Of a DNA stretch of 64,000 bases, positions 1 to 6,910 are shown one piece after another (positions within the stretch are counted from its first letter, which is position 1; each line of letters begins with the position of its first letter). Origin of the DNA: Amycolatopsis nigrescens CSC17Ta-90 (GTDB lineage Bacteria; Actinomycetota; Actinomycetes; Mycobacteriales; Pseudonocardiaceae). The position numbers and the translations under genes were made by a program. Where the stretch lies: assembly GCF_000384315.1 (NCBI RefSeq), contig NZ_ARVW01000001.1, positions 4,836,157-4,900,156 on the forward strand, in the 5' to 3' direction. The notes under the pieces are model-generated. The model searched no databases, had not been told where the DNA came from, and saw nothing but the letters and a program-made list of their open reading frames with translations.

Positions 1-1
1 C

Positions 2-175
<174 letters not shown>

Positions 176-215
176 AGCGGCGTTTTTGTCGGTGGCGGAT
201 GCCATCCTGCTGGGC

Positions 216-1133
216 ATGGTGGACAAGCCGCTGAAGGGCAAGGTCGCACTGGTGGCCGGGGCGACCCGTGGCGCGGGGCGCGGTATCGCGGTGCAGCTCG
301 CCGCGGCCGGTGCCACGGTGTACGCCACGGGGCGGACGACCCGGCAGCGGGCGAGCGAGTACGGGCGCCCGGAAACGATCGAAGAGACCGCCGAGCTGGC
401 CGACGCGGCGGGCGGCACCGGCATCGCGGTCGCCGTGGACCACCTCGACCCGGTGCAGGTCGCCGAGCTGGTGGCCAGGATCGACGCGGAGCACGGGCGG
501 CTGGACGTGCTGGTCAACGACATCTGGGGCGGTGAGCTGCTGGTCGGCTGGGACATCCCGGTGTGGGAGCACTCGCTGGAGGATGGCCTCCGGATGCTGC
601 GGCTGGCGGTCGACACCCACCTGATCACCGCCCATCACGCGCTGCCGCTGCTGATCCGCCGCCAGGGTGGCCTGCTGGTCGAGGTCACCGACGGCACCGC
701 GGAGTACAACGCCGAGAACTACCGGCTGAGCGTGTTCTACGACCTCGCCAAGATCGCCCCGATCCGCCTGGCGAAATCGTTTGCGCACGAGCTGCGGCCG
801 CACGGCGGCACCGCGGTCAGCCTCACGCCGGGATGGCTGCGCTCGGAGATGATGCTGGACCACTTCGGCGTCACCGAGGACAACTGGCGCGACGCCTGCG
901 CCAAGGAGCCGCACTTCGCCATCTCCGAAACCCCGCACTTCGTCGGCCGCGCCGTCGCTGCGCTGGCGGCGGACCCCGACCACGCCCGCTGGACGAGCAC
1001 GTCACTGTCCAGCGGCGGTCTCGCCAAGGAGTACGGCTTCACCGACCTCGACGGCTCAGCCCCCGACTGCTGGCGCTACCTGGTCGAGGTACAGGACCCC
1101 GGCCGTCCCGCCGACACCACCGGCTACCGCTAG
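216..1133 (+). CDS. SDR family NAD(P)-dependent oxidoreductase
   Basis: A 305-residue Rossmann-fold oxidoreductase. A glycine-rich nucleotide-binding motif (AGATRGAGRG) sits near residues 14-23, a VLVNDIWGGE segment replaces the usual NNAG, and a YDLAK (YxxxK) catalytic pair lies in the middle. It is longer than classical SDRs, with an extended C-terminus. The start is uncertain: ATG at 216 puts the Rossmann motif where SDRs usually have it, and TTG 186 or GTG 192 are in frame upstream. Its TAG stop (1131-1133) lies inside the left core repeat of the integrated element, so the last codons and the stop belong to the attachment site. The substrate is unknown. Confidence 0.88.
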   Translation: MVDKPLKGKVALVAGATRGAGRGIAVQLAAAGATVYATGRTTRQRASEYGRPETIEETAELADAAGGTGIAVAVDHLDPVQVAELVARIDAEHGRLDVLVNDIWGGELLVGWDIPVWEHSLEDGLRMLRLAVDTHLITAHHALPLLIRRQGGLLVEVTDGTAEYNAENYRLSVFYDLAKIAPIRLAKSFAHELRPHGGTAVSLTPGWLRSEMMLDHFGVTEDNWRDACAKEPHFAISETPHFVGRAVAALAADPDHARWTSTSLSSGGLAKEYGFTDLDGSAPDCWRYLVEVQDPGRPADTTGYR

Positions 1134-1160
1134 GGGTACATGGCGAGCCAGATCGCGATG
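1129..1160. repeat. attL core repeat
   Basis: This 32-bp sequence is identical to 11939-11970; identity ends abruptly on both sides. It contains the TAG stop of the upstream SDR gene. Read on the minus strand it spells the C-terminus of hemolysin III (IAIWLAMYP and stop), although the rest of that gene is at the right end of the element. It is therefore the displaced half of the attachment site. Confidence 0.93.
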
Positions 1161-1734
1161 AACTGATCACCGGTGATCACTGACCTGCCGAAGATCGCCA
1201 AAAATCCTGCCCGAGCTGCGCTTATGCCTCCTGGCAGTTCTCGCCGATTCTCGTCCCTGCCCGACCTCAGACGGCCTGGAGACGGCCTGAGCCCGACCGT
1301 CCAGACCCCTCCATCTTCCCGACACACAGCCCAGAACGCGGTCGGTGGTGCCGGGTCAAGGCACGCTTTCCCGCCTTGACGCGGTGCTGCCGGCCGTTGT
1401 CATGCTCGGCTGTCGGGACAGGTGGGTCACTGCTTGTAACAGCGATCTTGACGCATGCGACTCCTAGTCACTGACGCTTCGCTGAGGAGGCCGCCATGGC
1501 CGATGGTGATCTACGAGTCCGTCAGCGGCGGCGCGCTCACCTGACCGGCGGCTGCGGTGGGCCGCACCGGGCGGCCGGTGGGCAGAGCGGAGCGGGAGCC
1601 CATCCGTGCCGCCATGGATGCGGCCCGCCGTACGCGAGGCGAGACAGCGCGCCGCCGCTGGCGGCGCGCCTTGATCCCATAGAGCCAAATTCGGCAGAAC
1701 CAACAAACAAAAACTTTGCACCTAAGGAAACTTC
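1161..1734. other. Left terminal non-coding region of the element
   Basis: About 570 bases without a convincing gene. It holds a perfect 16-bp palindrome at 1164-1179 (TGATCACCGGTGATCA) right next to attL, two direct GACGGCCTG sites at 1270-1289, an 8-bp inverted repeat at 1355-1362/1373-1380 (GTCAAGGC with a 10-nt spacer), and a perfect 10-bp GC hairpin with a 3-nt loop at 1647-1669. Base composition falls sharply after about 1680. Short frames here, for example at 1496-1738, have a Shine-Dalgarno-like sequence but no recognisable domain and may be decayed coding DNA. Confidence 0.6.
1270..1289 (+). repeat. Tandem GACGGCCTG pair, candidate left integrase arm sites
   Basis: GACGGCCTG occurs at 1270-1278 and again at 1281-1289, an 11-bp period (one helical turn). 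The same word with the same 11-bp spacing occurs at the other end (11892-11911). Identical tandem 9-mers flanking the core on both sides are the layout expected for arm-type sites of tyrosine integrases. The role is inferred from position. Confidence 0.6.
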
Positions 1735-3150
1735 ATGAAGGCAACGTTTCATGGATACTTGCCATTGCAGTCAGACGAGTACGATGCGCTCTTTAGTGAA
1801 GGGATTGTAGTTCTTGATACAAATGCACTATTGAACCTATATAGGTACACTCCGAAGTCTCGCAGAGAGCTACTTAATGGTTTGGAGGTAATATCCAAGC
1901 AGCTCTGGCTTCCTCATCAGGTCGGGCTGGAGTTCCATCGCAGGAGGATTGACATAATTAGAGAGCAGCAATCGTTCTACAATAAGATCGAAAAGATTAT
2001 CCTGAGTTCAGCAGATGGGATCCGATCACAGATAGAAACCCTATCAATAAACCCATTTGTTGACATCAAGAGTACGGCGGCTCGTATCGATAAGTTTTTT
2101 CGCGAACTTGAATCCGGGCTGCGCAATGAGTTTGAAGAAAGCCTAAAAGAGTATGGAATTAGCCCACGGGCCGACCCGGTGATTGAGGAGTTAATGTCGT
2201 TATATGATGGCAAGGTTGGAGATTCATTTTCGAATGAAGAGTGGGACGAGATTCGCAAGGATGCGGATCGCAGATATGATAGCGAAATCCCTCCCGGGTT
2301 TCGAGACAAACATAAAACAGACGAGGATGCAAAGTATGGAGACTTTGTAATCTGGAAGCAGATGTTGAATTATGCCTCCCAGCAGGCGAGACCTATTCTG
2401 TTTGTCACCGACGACAACAAGGAAGATTGGTGGTGGAAGTCTAAGGGGCAGACGCTGGGGCCTCATCCAGTCTTGCGCGAGGAGTTTCGCAATCATACCG
2501 GCAAGACTTTCTATGCCTACCGAACTCAGGTATTTGTTGAAAAACTTAAGGAGCGAACCGAAGGCAAGGTTTCGGCCGATACCTTGAATGAGGTAAAGCT
2601 AATAAGTGAGAAGCAAGATAGGTATAGAGAGGAGCGAGAGAACGAGCGCCTACTTCGAGAAGAAAGTTTGCCTATAGCTAAGGAAGTCGAGGAGAGGCGG
2701 CCGGTGAAGAATGAGTCGATTAGTAAAACTCGAGCGCTTTATCGGCCACGCTTCAACACTGTTGGCGATTTGAGGAAAATAACCCGTAGCCTTGAAAGAG
2801 AAAGAGAACTCAAGGCTGCCGAACTCGATATGGCAAGGCGTCGACTTTCCGCTATGGCCAACGATCGAAAAATATATCTAACGGACTCGGTAGAATCAAT
2901 AGATGAAGATGTACTAGCTGCCCCTTTGCTTGAGTTCACTAATGCGGTTGCCGAAATGGAGCAAGCGAATAAGGATTACAGCAGGGCTAGCGAGCAATAC
3001 CGCGCAGCGTTGAATGAACAGCGCAGTTTGATGGAAATTGACAAAAGCCGCGAGGGGGAGCGTCATTTCCGAACGCTCGCAGTCGAGGCTGAAGAATTAC
3101 ACACCCTATCAAATAGGCAGATTGCTGATCGACATCGCAAACCTGAATAA
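1735..3150 (+). CDS. PIN-like domain protein with long coiled-coil tail (putative RNase, AICE cargo)
   Basis: 471 residues. The N-terminal 250 residues match the PIN-like (PIN_8/DUF4935) pattern: VVLDTN with D28, a GLEFHRRR acidic site at E66, KYGDFVIW with D203 and FVTDDNKEDWWWK with D226/D227. Together these would form the metal-binding nuclease centre. The remainder (about 260-471) is charged, helical and probably coiled coil. PIN domains of this type are metal-dependent ribonucleases, often found in phage-defence or toxin settings. The gene is AT-rich and uses A/T-ending codons throughout, unlike every neighbour, so it was acquired separately. A good ribosome site (AAGGAAAC) precedes ATG 1735. 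No antitoxin-like partner is adjacent on the same strand; the next gene is convergent. The cellular target is unknown. Confidence 0.82.
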   Translation: MKATFHGYLPLQSDEYDALFSEGIVVLDTNALLNLYRYTPKSRRELLNGLEVISKQLWLPHQVGLEFHRRRIDIIREQQSFYNKIEKIILSSADGIRSQIETLSINPFVDIKSTAARIDKFFRELESGLRNEFEESLKEYGISPRADPVIEELMSLYDGKVGDSFSNEEWDEIRKDADRRYDSEIPPGFRDKHKTDEDAKYGDFVIWKQMLNYASQQARPILFVTDDNKEDWWWKSKGQTLGPHPVLREEFRNHTGKTFYAYRTQVFVEKLKERTEGKVSADTLNEVKLISEKQDRYREERENERLLREESLPIAKEVEERRPVKNESISKTRALYRPRFNTVGDLRKITRSLERERELKAAELDMARRRLSAMANDRKIYLTDSVESIDEDVLAAPLLEFTNAVAEMEQANKDYSRASEQYRAALNEQRSLMEIDKSREGERHFRTLAVEAEELHTLSNRQIADRHRKPE

Positions 3151-3220
3151 CGGGTGCGCCACTTGGCAAGCTTATGGACGTGCATGATCCGTCGACGATC
3201 GAATGAGAGGCGTTGCATCG

Positions 3221-3910
3221 CTATCGAACGGCTACGAGTTGGGCAAGTTTCGTTATGATGGCATCGGCGCCCGCGCCGGTAAGTTTGATCTCCTTATCGG
3301 GCTTGTTGGCGTAGCCGATGGCGGGCATGTCAATTGCATGCGCGGCGTCGATATCTGTGGTGGAATCCCCCAGGTAGACGCATTCCGTCGACGGTCTACG
3401 AAGATGGTTCACCGCTTGTCTAAGGAGAGAAGGGTTCGGTTTAAGCAGTTCGGGGTCAGGGCTGGTGCGGGCCGAGACATAGTCGGCGAGGCTGCGGAGT
3501 TCATAGAAATCTAGGTATGCCTCAATGGATTGTGTCGAGTTGTTGCTCACGATCGCTAGGGCTCTGCCGGACTCGTGCCATGCCGCCATGAGGTCGTGAG
3601 CGCCGGGAGTGGGTTCGGCGGTGACGATGGCTTCGACTTCGTGGGCAGTGAATGCAGCTTCGACGTAGCGGGCCTCGTCGGCTCCGAGGATGGCCGCGTA
3701 CCGGAGTATTTCGAAAGGGTCAGTTACCGTTGCAATGTCGTGCGGGAGGTTGTGATGCCCGCCGTCTGCCAGGATGGTGCGAAGTTGATCGGCGACGACG
3801 GGTGCAGGGAAGCCGGAGAAGACCGCGCAGACCGGTCCGTCGAAATCAAGCAGGAGAGCGTGAGCGCGGGCCAGCAGGTCGCGGGCCGTAGTTTCATCGC
3901 CGGCATTCAC
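3221..3910 (-). CDS. HAD family hydrolase
   Basis: 229 residues read leftward. It begins with GTG at 3910, overlapping the stop of the GntR gene (GTGA), so the two are translationally coupled. The HAD phosphatase motifs are visible: LLLDFDGPV (nucleophile Asp, motif I), AIVSNNS (motif II), a lysine near KPNPSLL, and VYLGDSTTDIDAA (motif IV). The pattern resembles small phosphoglycolate-phosphatase-like enzymes. GntR-HAD gene pairs are common at this place in actinobacterial elements, but the substrate and the reason for the link are not known. Confidence 0.9.
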   Translation of the reverse strand: MNAGDETTARDLLARAHALLLDFDGPVCAVFSGFPAPVVADQLRTILADGGHHNLPHDIATVTDPFEILRYAAILGADEARYVEAAFTAHEVEAIVTAEPTPGAHDLMAAWHESGRALAIVSNNSTQSIEAYLDFYELRSLADYVSARTSPDPELLKPNPSLLRQAVNHLRRPSTECVYLGDSTTDIDAAHAIDMPAIGYANKPDKEIKLTGAGADAIITKLAQLVAVR

Positions 3911-4749
3911 CGCTGGTACTCCGTGGCGACGCTGGTCCACATGCTGTCGAACCAGGTTTTGGCCTGGTCGACGTACTGGGAGCCGGTGGAGGTGTCGTCG
4001 TCGTTGGCGGAGTGGTGGAAGAGGATGGCGTCTTTGCCCATGAGGTCGTACATGGTCTGGGTTTCGCCGCCGAAGGTGATGACGTGCTCGCGGACTGGGT
4101 AGAAGCCGAAGAACGCTTCCTCGTCGTTGATCATGTAGAGCTTGAACAGCGGGGCCGCGGGGTGGACGCGGATTTCGGCTTTGGCGTCCTGGACCAGGCC
4201 GAGTTCGCCAAGCTCCGTCACGGAGTCGACGATCGCGAGGGTGTGGCGGCGCATGATCTCTTCGGCGCGCTTGCGGAAGGCCGGGCTGTCGGCGTGGTCC
4301 TCGACCGTGGAGGGCAGCGACCAGGGCTGACGCGGATCGGGTAGCAGCAGGCGGACGCTGATGGACTCGGGACGTAGACGGCCGATGCGGATCTTGTCCA
4401 GCGGTTCGGCGATGACGCCGTGCAGGGTCTCGCCAGAGAAGCCGGCAAAGTCGATGGACACGTGCTGAGCCTCGAAGGCACGTTCGATGTGAGGGCGGAG
4501 TCCGACCGGGCGCTCGGTGCGCTCTCGAACGAAGACACCGCTGCCCTGTCGCGAAACGATCAGCCCTTCTTCGCGCAGCTCCCGCAGAGCGTTCTGCACG
4601 GTCATGGGAGCGACGTTGTACGCCTTGGCCAACTCTTGCCGCGACGGAAGCTTGTCCCCGGCGGAGAACTTCTTGGTCAGGATCGCAGCTCGTAGAGCGT
4701 TCGCGACCTGCACATACGGCGGTCGCGGATCGTCTGGATCGAGCTGCAT
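3907..4749 (-). CDS. GntR family transcriptional regulator of the element
   Basis: 280 residues. The N-terminal 75 residues form a GntR winged helix (PPYVQVANALRAAI, LPSRQELAKAYNVAP, QNALRELREEGLI). The C-terminal domain is not the common UTRA or FCD type as far as can be read. It faces away from the rightward replication/transfer operon, with a 220-bp divergent control region between them. By analogy with KorSA of pSAM2 and related repressors it probably represses pra, rep and transfer genes and its own promoter. Repeated TGTCTA/TAGACA half-sites near both promoters are candidate operators. Confidence 0.88.
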   Translation of the reverse strand: MQLDPDDPRPPYVQVANALRAAILTKKFSAGDKLPSRQELAKAYNVAPMTVQNALRELREEGLIVSRQGSGVFVRERTERPVGLRPHIERAFEAQHVSIDFAGFSGETLHGVIAEPLDKIRIGRLRPESISVRLLLPDPRQPWSLPSTVEDHADSPAFRKRAEEIMRRHTLAIVDSVTELGELGLVQDAKAEIRVHPAAPLFKLYMINDEEAFFGFYPVREHVITFGGETQTMYDLMGKDAILFHHSANDDDTSTGSQYVDQAKTWFDSMWTSVATEYQR

Positions 4750-4969
4750 CAGTACCTCGCCTACTTGTTGGTCTAGCCATCTGCTTCCTGAACTACGCGT
4801 AGTAGACAGCTATACCCCATCTTTCCGGCCTCCCCGAAGCTTGTCTAGGCCAGCTAGAGAGCTAGGTCACTTGCCACTTGTTGACTTGTCTAGCCAGGCT
4901 AGGTAGCCTGACTGAGTCAGCCACGCTAGGCAGCGCCGATCGAGGCGCCGACAAGCCAGGAGGCAAGAG
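4750..4969. promoter_or_regulatory. Divergent control region between gntR and pra operon
   Basis: A convincing rightward promoter is TTGACT (4881-4886), 17 bp, TAGCCT (4904-4909). Its spacer contains TGTCTA (4887-4892) followed by GGCTAG, so a repressor bound there would occlude RNA polymerase. Further half-sites are TAGACA at 4803-4808, TGTCTA at 4842-4847 and GTCTAG at 4771-4776. Several GCTAG words lie between them. Similar TAGACA words recur at 6591, 6725 and 6741 upstream of the transfer gene. The assignment to the GntR protein is inferred. Confidence 0.6.
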
Positions 4970-5434
4970 ATGGCAGTGCCACGAGGCACACGATTCGAGG
5001 TCGAGCACGAAGCGGTCTTCCCGGACGGGGCGGCCGTGGTCGGCACGGTGACACCGGACATGGAGTACGTGTCGAACGAGGACAAGGCCAGGGGCAAGCA
5101 GCCCAAGCAGAAGATCGACGAGCAGACCGGGCTGCTCCAGTGGAAGGTCACGGTTACCGACCCGTCCGCCGAGAAGGACCGGGACAAGTCCGCGACGGTC
5201 ACCCTGCTGTGCAAGGTTCAGCCGGTGCCCCCGCCGGCCGCGATGGCGGGCTTCGACTTCCGCCCGGTGGTCTTCGAGGGCCTGACCGTTGAGGCCAGGG
5301 TCATGGGCGAGAAGTTCAAGTATCAGGGCTGGGTGCTGCGGGCCTCCGACATGCGGGAGCCGAAGAACCTCGCTCCGTCGAAGACGGCATCGAAGCCCGC
5401 TGGCGGTCAGAGCGAGCAGAAGACGGCCGCGTGA
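4970..5434 (+). CDS. pra: Pra-like replication, integration and excision activator
   Basis: 154 residues. The sequence has the features of the AICE 'plasmid replication, integration and excision activator' family: an N-terminal FEVEHEAVFPDGAAVVG, a middle QTGLLQWKVTVTDP, then KVQPVPP, FRPVVFEGLTV and a C-terminal LRASDMREP. In pSAM2 Pra switches on rep, xis and int. The tail (about 135-154) is low-complexity and charged. A strong ribosome site (AGGAGG) precedes the ATG. It is the first gene of the rightward operon directly behind the putative repressor-controlled promoter. Confidence 0.85.
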   Translation: MAVPRGTRFEVEHEAVFPDGAAVVGTVTPDMEYVSNEDKARGKQPKQKIDEQTGLLQWKVTVTDPSAEKDRDKSATVTLLCKVQPVPPPAAMAGFDFRPVVFEGLTVEARVMGEKFKYQGWVLRASDMREPKNLAPSKTASKPAGGQSEQKTAA

Positions 5435-5718
5435 TGGTGGGGCGGCCGTCGCGAGAGGCGGTCGCTCGGTGGAACACCGCTTATGCCGAGCAGACGACCG
5501 CGCTGTTCGCCGCGATGCGCTCCGATCCGAGCGACTTGGCGGCAGTGCGGCGTCTTGCCCGGGCCTACCACCTGGTGGCCGAAGCATGGCGGATGTTGTC
5601 CGCGGACTTCGCGGCTCCGATGTGGGCGCGGCATGCCGCATCGGTGGCCGCCGAGGAATTCGAAAGACGGGCGCGCATGGAGCGACTGCGCGCGGGGCTC
5701 AACGACGGAAAGACTTAG
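5434..5718 (+). CDS. Small helical AICE protein A
   Basis: 94 residues starting at ATG 5434, which shares one base with the pra stop (TGATG); GTG 5431 is an alternative. It is entirely helical and alanine/arginine rich with a WNTAYAEQ start and an AEAWRML centre. It is a paralogue of the next gene: both share an AW/RW-xxAY/F opening, a V-A-x-AWR core and an AxxxAxxxFE segment. No known domain is recognised. Operon position implies a role in replication, transfer or copy control of the element. Confidence 0.75.
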   Translation: MVGRPSREAVARWNTAYAEQTTALFAAMRSDPSDLAAVRRLARAYHLVAEAWRMLSADFAAPMWARHAASVAAEEFERRARMERLRAGLNDGKT

Positions 5719-5720
5719 CA

Positions 5721-6014
5721 ATGGTGAGAATGAAGCTCGTCGAGGCGTGGCATGCCGCCTTCGACGAATACGAGACGGTGTCGAAGCAGGCGGCCTGCTC
5801 GCGTGAGGTTGATGCGGAGACGGCGCGGAATCTGGCGGTGGCGTGTTCGGCGGTGGCTTCGGCGTGGCGGGAGATCGACAGTGAGGAACTGCCTGCGCGG
5901 TGGTCCTCGGTCGCGCTGACCATGGTGGCCGACCGGTTCGAGCAGGACGCGGCCCACTGGGACGGGGTCGCTCAGCAACGGGAGCGGGAGACGGCTACCG
6001 GGGGTGCGGCGTGA
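5721..6014 (+). CDS. Small helical AICE protein B, paralogue of protein A
   Basis: 97 residues, starting ATG two bases after the stop of protein A. It contains AWHAAFDEYE, LAVACSAVASAWREI and VALTMVADRFEQDA, lining up with the preceding protein over most of its length, so the pair looks like an old tandem duplication. No domain name can be given. The stop overlaps the GTG of the next gene (GTGA). Confidence 0.75.
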   Translation: MVRMKLVEAWHAAFDEYETVSKQAACSREVDAETARNLAVACSAVASAWREIDSEELPARWSSVALTMVADRFEQDAAHWDGVAQQRERETATGGAA

Positions 6015-6343
6015 TCAATGTGTCGTGTGCCCCGGGGCCTGCGGCGGCGGTCGGTGCGAAGTGGCACACCGCCGAGCTTCCCACCCTGGTCATGTACCTC
6101 GATCCGGAAAGCATCGCGTTCGGGCTGCCATCGATCCCCGGTGGTGAAGAGATGCTGGTGCGGTTCCTGCGGGAGCTTTCCCGCGAGGCGGCGAACCTGG
6201 CCACGCAGATGGAGCAGAAGAGGGCCATAGCGGCACGGCAGGCGGTTGACGGGCAGGCGATCGAGGGCGGCCAGCACCGCCTGCGCGGTTCCGGTGAGCC
6301 CGGTGCGGCGCGAGATGTCTGGTTCGACCCGACCGACCATTAG
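6011..6343 (+). CDS. Hypothetical AICE protein
   Basis: 110 residues from GTG 6011, overlapping the previous stop by 4 nt. The first 45 residues hold a hydrophobic strand-like part (LPTLVMYLDPESIAFGLPS) followed by a helix (MLVRFLRELSREAANLATQMEQ). The C-terminal third is polar and disordered. No family recognised. Coupled translation and codon bias support expression as part of the pra operon. Confidence 0.65.
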   Translation: MINVSCAPGPAAAVGAKWHTAELPTLVMYLDPESIAFGLPSIPGGEEMLVRFLRELSREAANLATQMEQKRAIAARQAVDGQAIEGGQHRLRGSGEPGAARDVWFDPTDH

Positions 6344-6424
6344 CTGGCACGGGGACGGATGCAGGAGTTGACAGGCCCGTCCGTCCCCGTGCCGCCACCC
6401 CCACGACCGGTAAAGGAGGTGAGC

Positions 6425-6577
6425 GTGGTGGCACTCAGGCTACCCGGCTTCCGACAGAAACGGCGCCTGCGGCTGGAATGGCGGCGCTGTCTGCGATGCG
6501 GCCAGACCGGGTTCGCCGTGAAAGGCCATCCCAGAGTCTGCGGCCGGTGCCCGAAGAGCGGCCGAACCGCCCTCTAA
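6425..6577 (+). CDS. Small zinc-ribbon protein (50 aa)
   Basis: The ribosome site AAAGGAGGTGA just upstream selects GTG 6425 (or GTG 6428) as start. The 50-residue product is strongly basic with two CxxC knuckles, CLRCGQ and CGRCPK, spaced 17 residues apart, as in a zinc ribbon. Such miniature ribbons are common in actinobacterial conjugative elements. Function unknown; nucleic-acid binding is a reasonable guess. Confidence 0.7.
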   Translation: MVALRLPGFRQKRRLRLEWRRCLRCGQTGFAVKGHPRVCGRCPKSGRTAL

Positions 6578-6730
6578 CAACAGTCCAAAGTAGACATTTA
6601 ACGCACGGTGGGTCGTGTGGCGATGAAGCACGCCCAGATCCGGAAGTTCTTACCCCGTAAGACGCAGAAGCGGTTCCTGGCGTCCAACCTTTCGCCGCTT
6701 CTGCGCTGTCCACACCTGACGGAGTAGACA
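6578..6730 (+). other. Spacer with 11-bp inverted repeat, candidate cis site
   Basis: This 150-bp stretch contains a perfect inverted repeat, CGCAGAAGCGG at 6663-6673 and its complement at 6695-6705, separated by 21 nt. TAGACA words at 6591 and 6725 match the half-sites seen near the GntR gene. A 34-residue basic frame (ATG 6644, MKHAQIRKFLPRK then a TAG at about 6724) overlaps the repeat and could be coding. Its place just upstream of the translocase gene makes it a candidate transfer (clt-like) or replication cis site. Confidence 0.45.
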
Positions 6731-6910
6731 ATGGCAACCCTAGACAATGACAAGCGACCACCGCTAGACGGGGTCACCCGAACGCGCTGCCCGAAGTGCA
6801 AGCGGTTCGCGAAACTCCTTCCTGGGGACGAAGAGTGCGCCAGGTGCGCGGGTCGTCTCCCGCTGCCGTTCCGCGCTGCTGTGACCACAAAGGACGGTGG
6901 TCGGCGATGA
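6731..6910 (+). CDS. Small zinc-ribbon protein (59 aa) coupled to the translocase gene
   Basis: An ATG at 6731 opens a 59-codon frame that ends TGA at 6908-6910, overlapping the translocase ATG (ATGA). The product has CPKCKRFAK and CARCAGR, two CxxC knuckles 12 residues apart, and a basic tail ending GGRR. The 4-nt overlap and the zinc-ribbon pattern support a real gene. It is the second small ribbon protein in this operon. Confidence 0.72.
   Translation: MATLDNDKRPPLDGVTRTRCPKCKRFAKLLPGDEECARCAGRLPLPFRAAVTTKDGGRR

Noticed and set aside
1129..1160. tRNA gene at the attachment site
   Set aside because: No cloverleaf can be drawn from the 32-bp core or its flanks; the core encodes the hemolysin III C-terminus instead.
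1496..1738. 80-codon plus-strand frame with a Shine-Dalgarno-like GAGGAGG near the left end of the element
   Set aside because: No recognisable domain, mixed codon bias and a GC hairpin inside it; it runs into the AT-rich leader of the PIN gene. Treated as non-coding or decayed.
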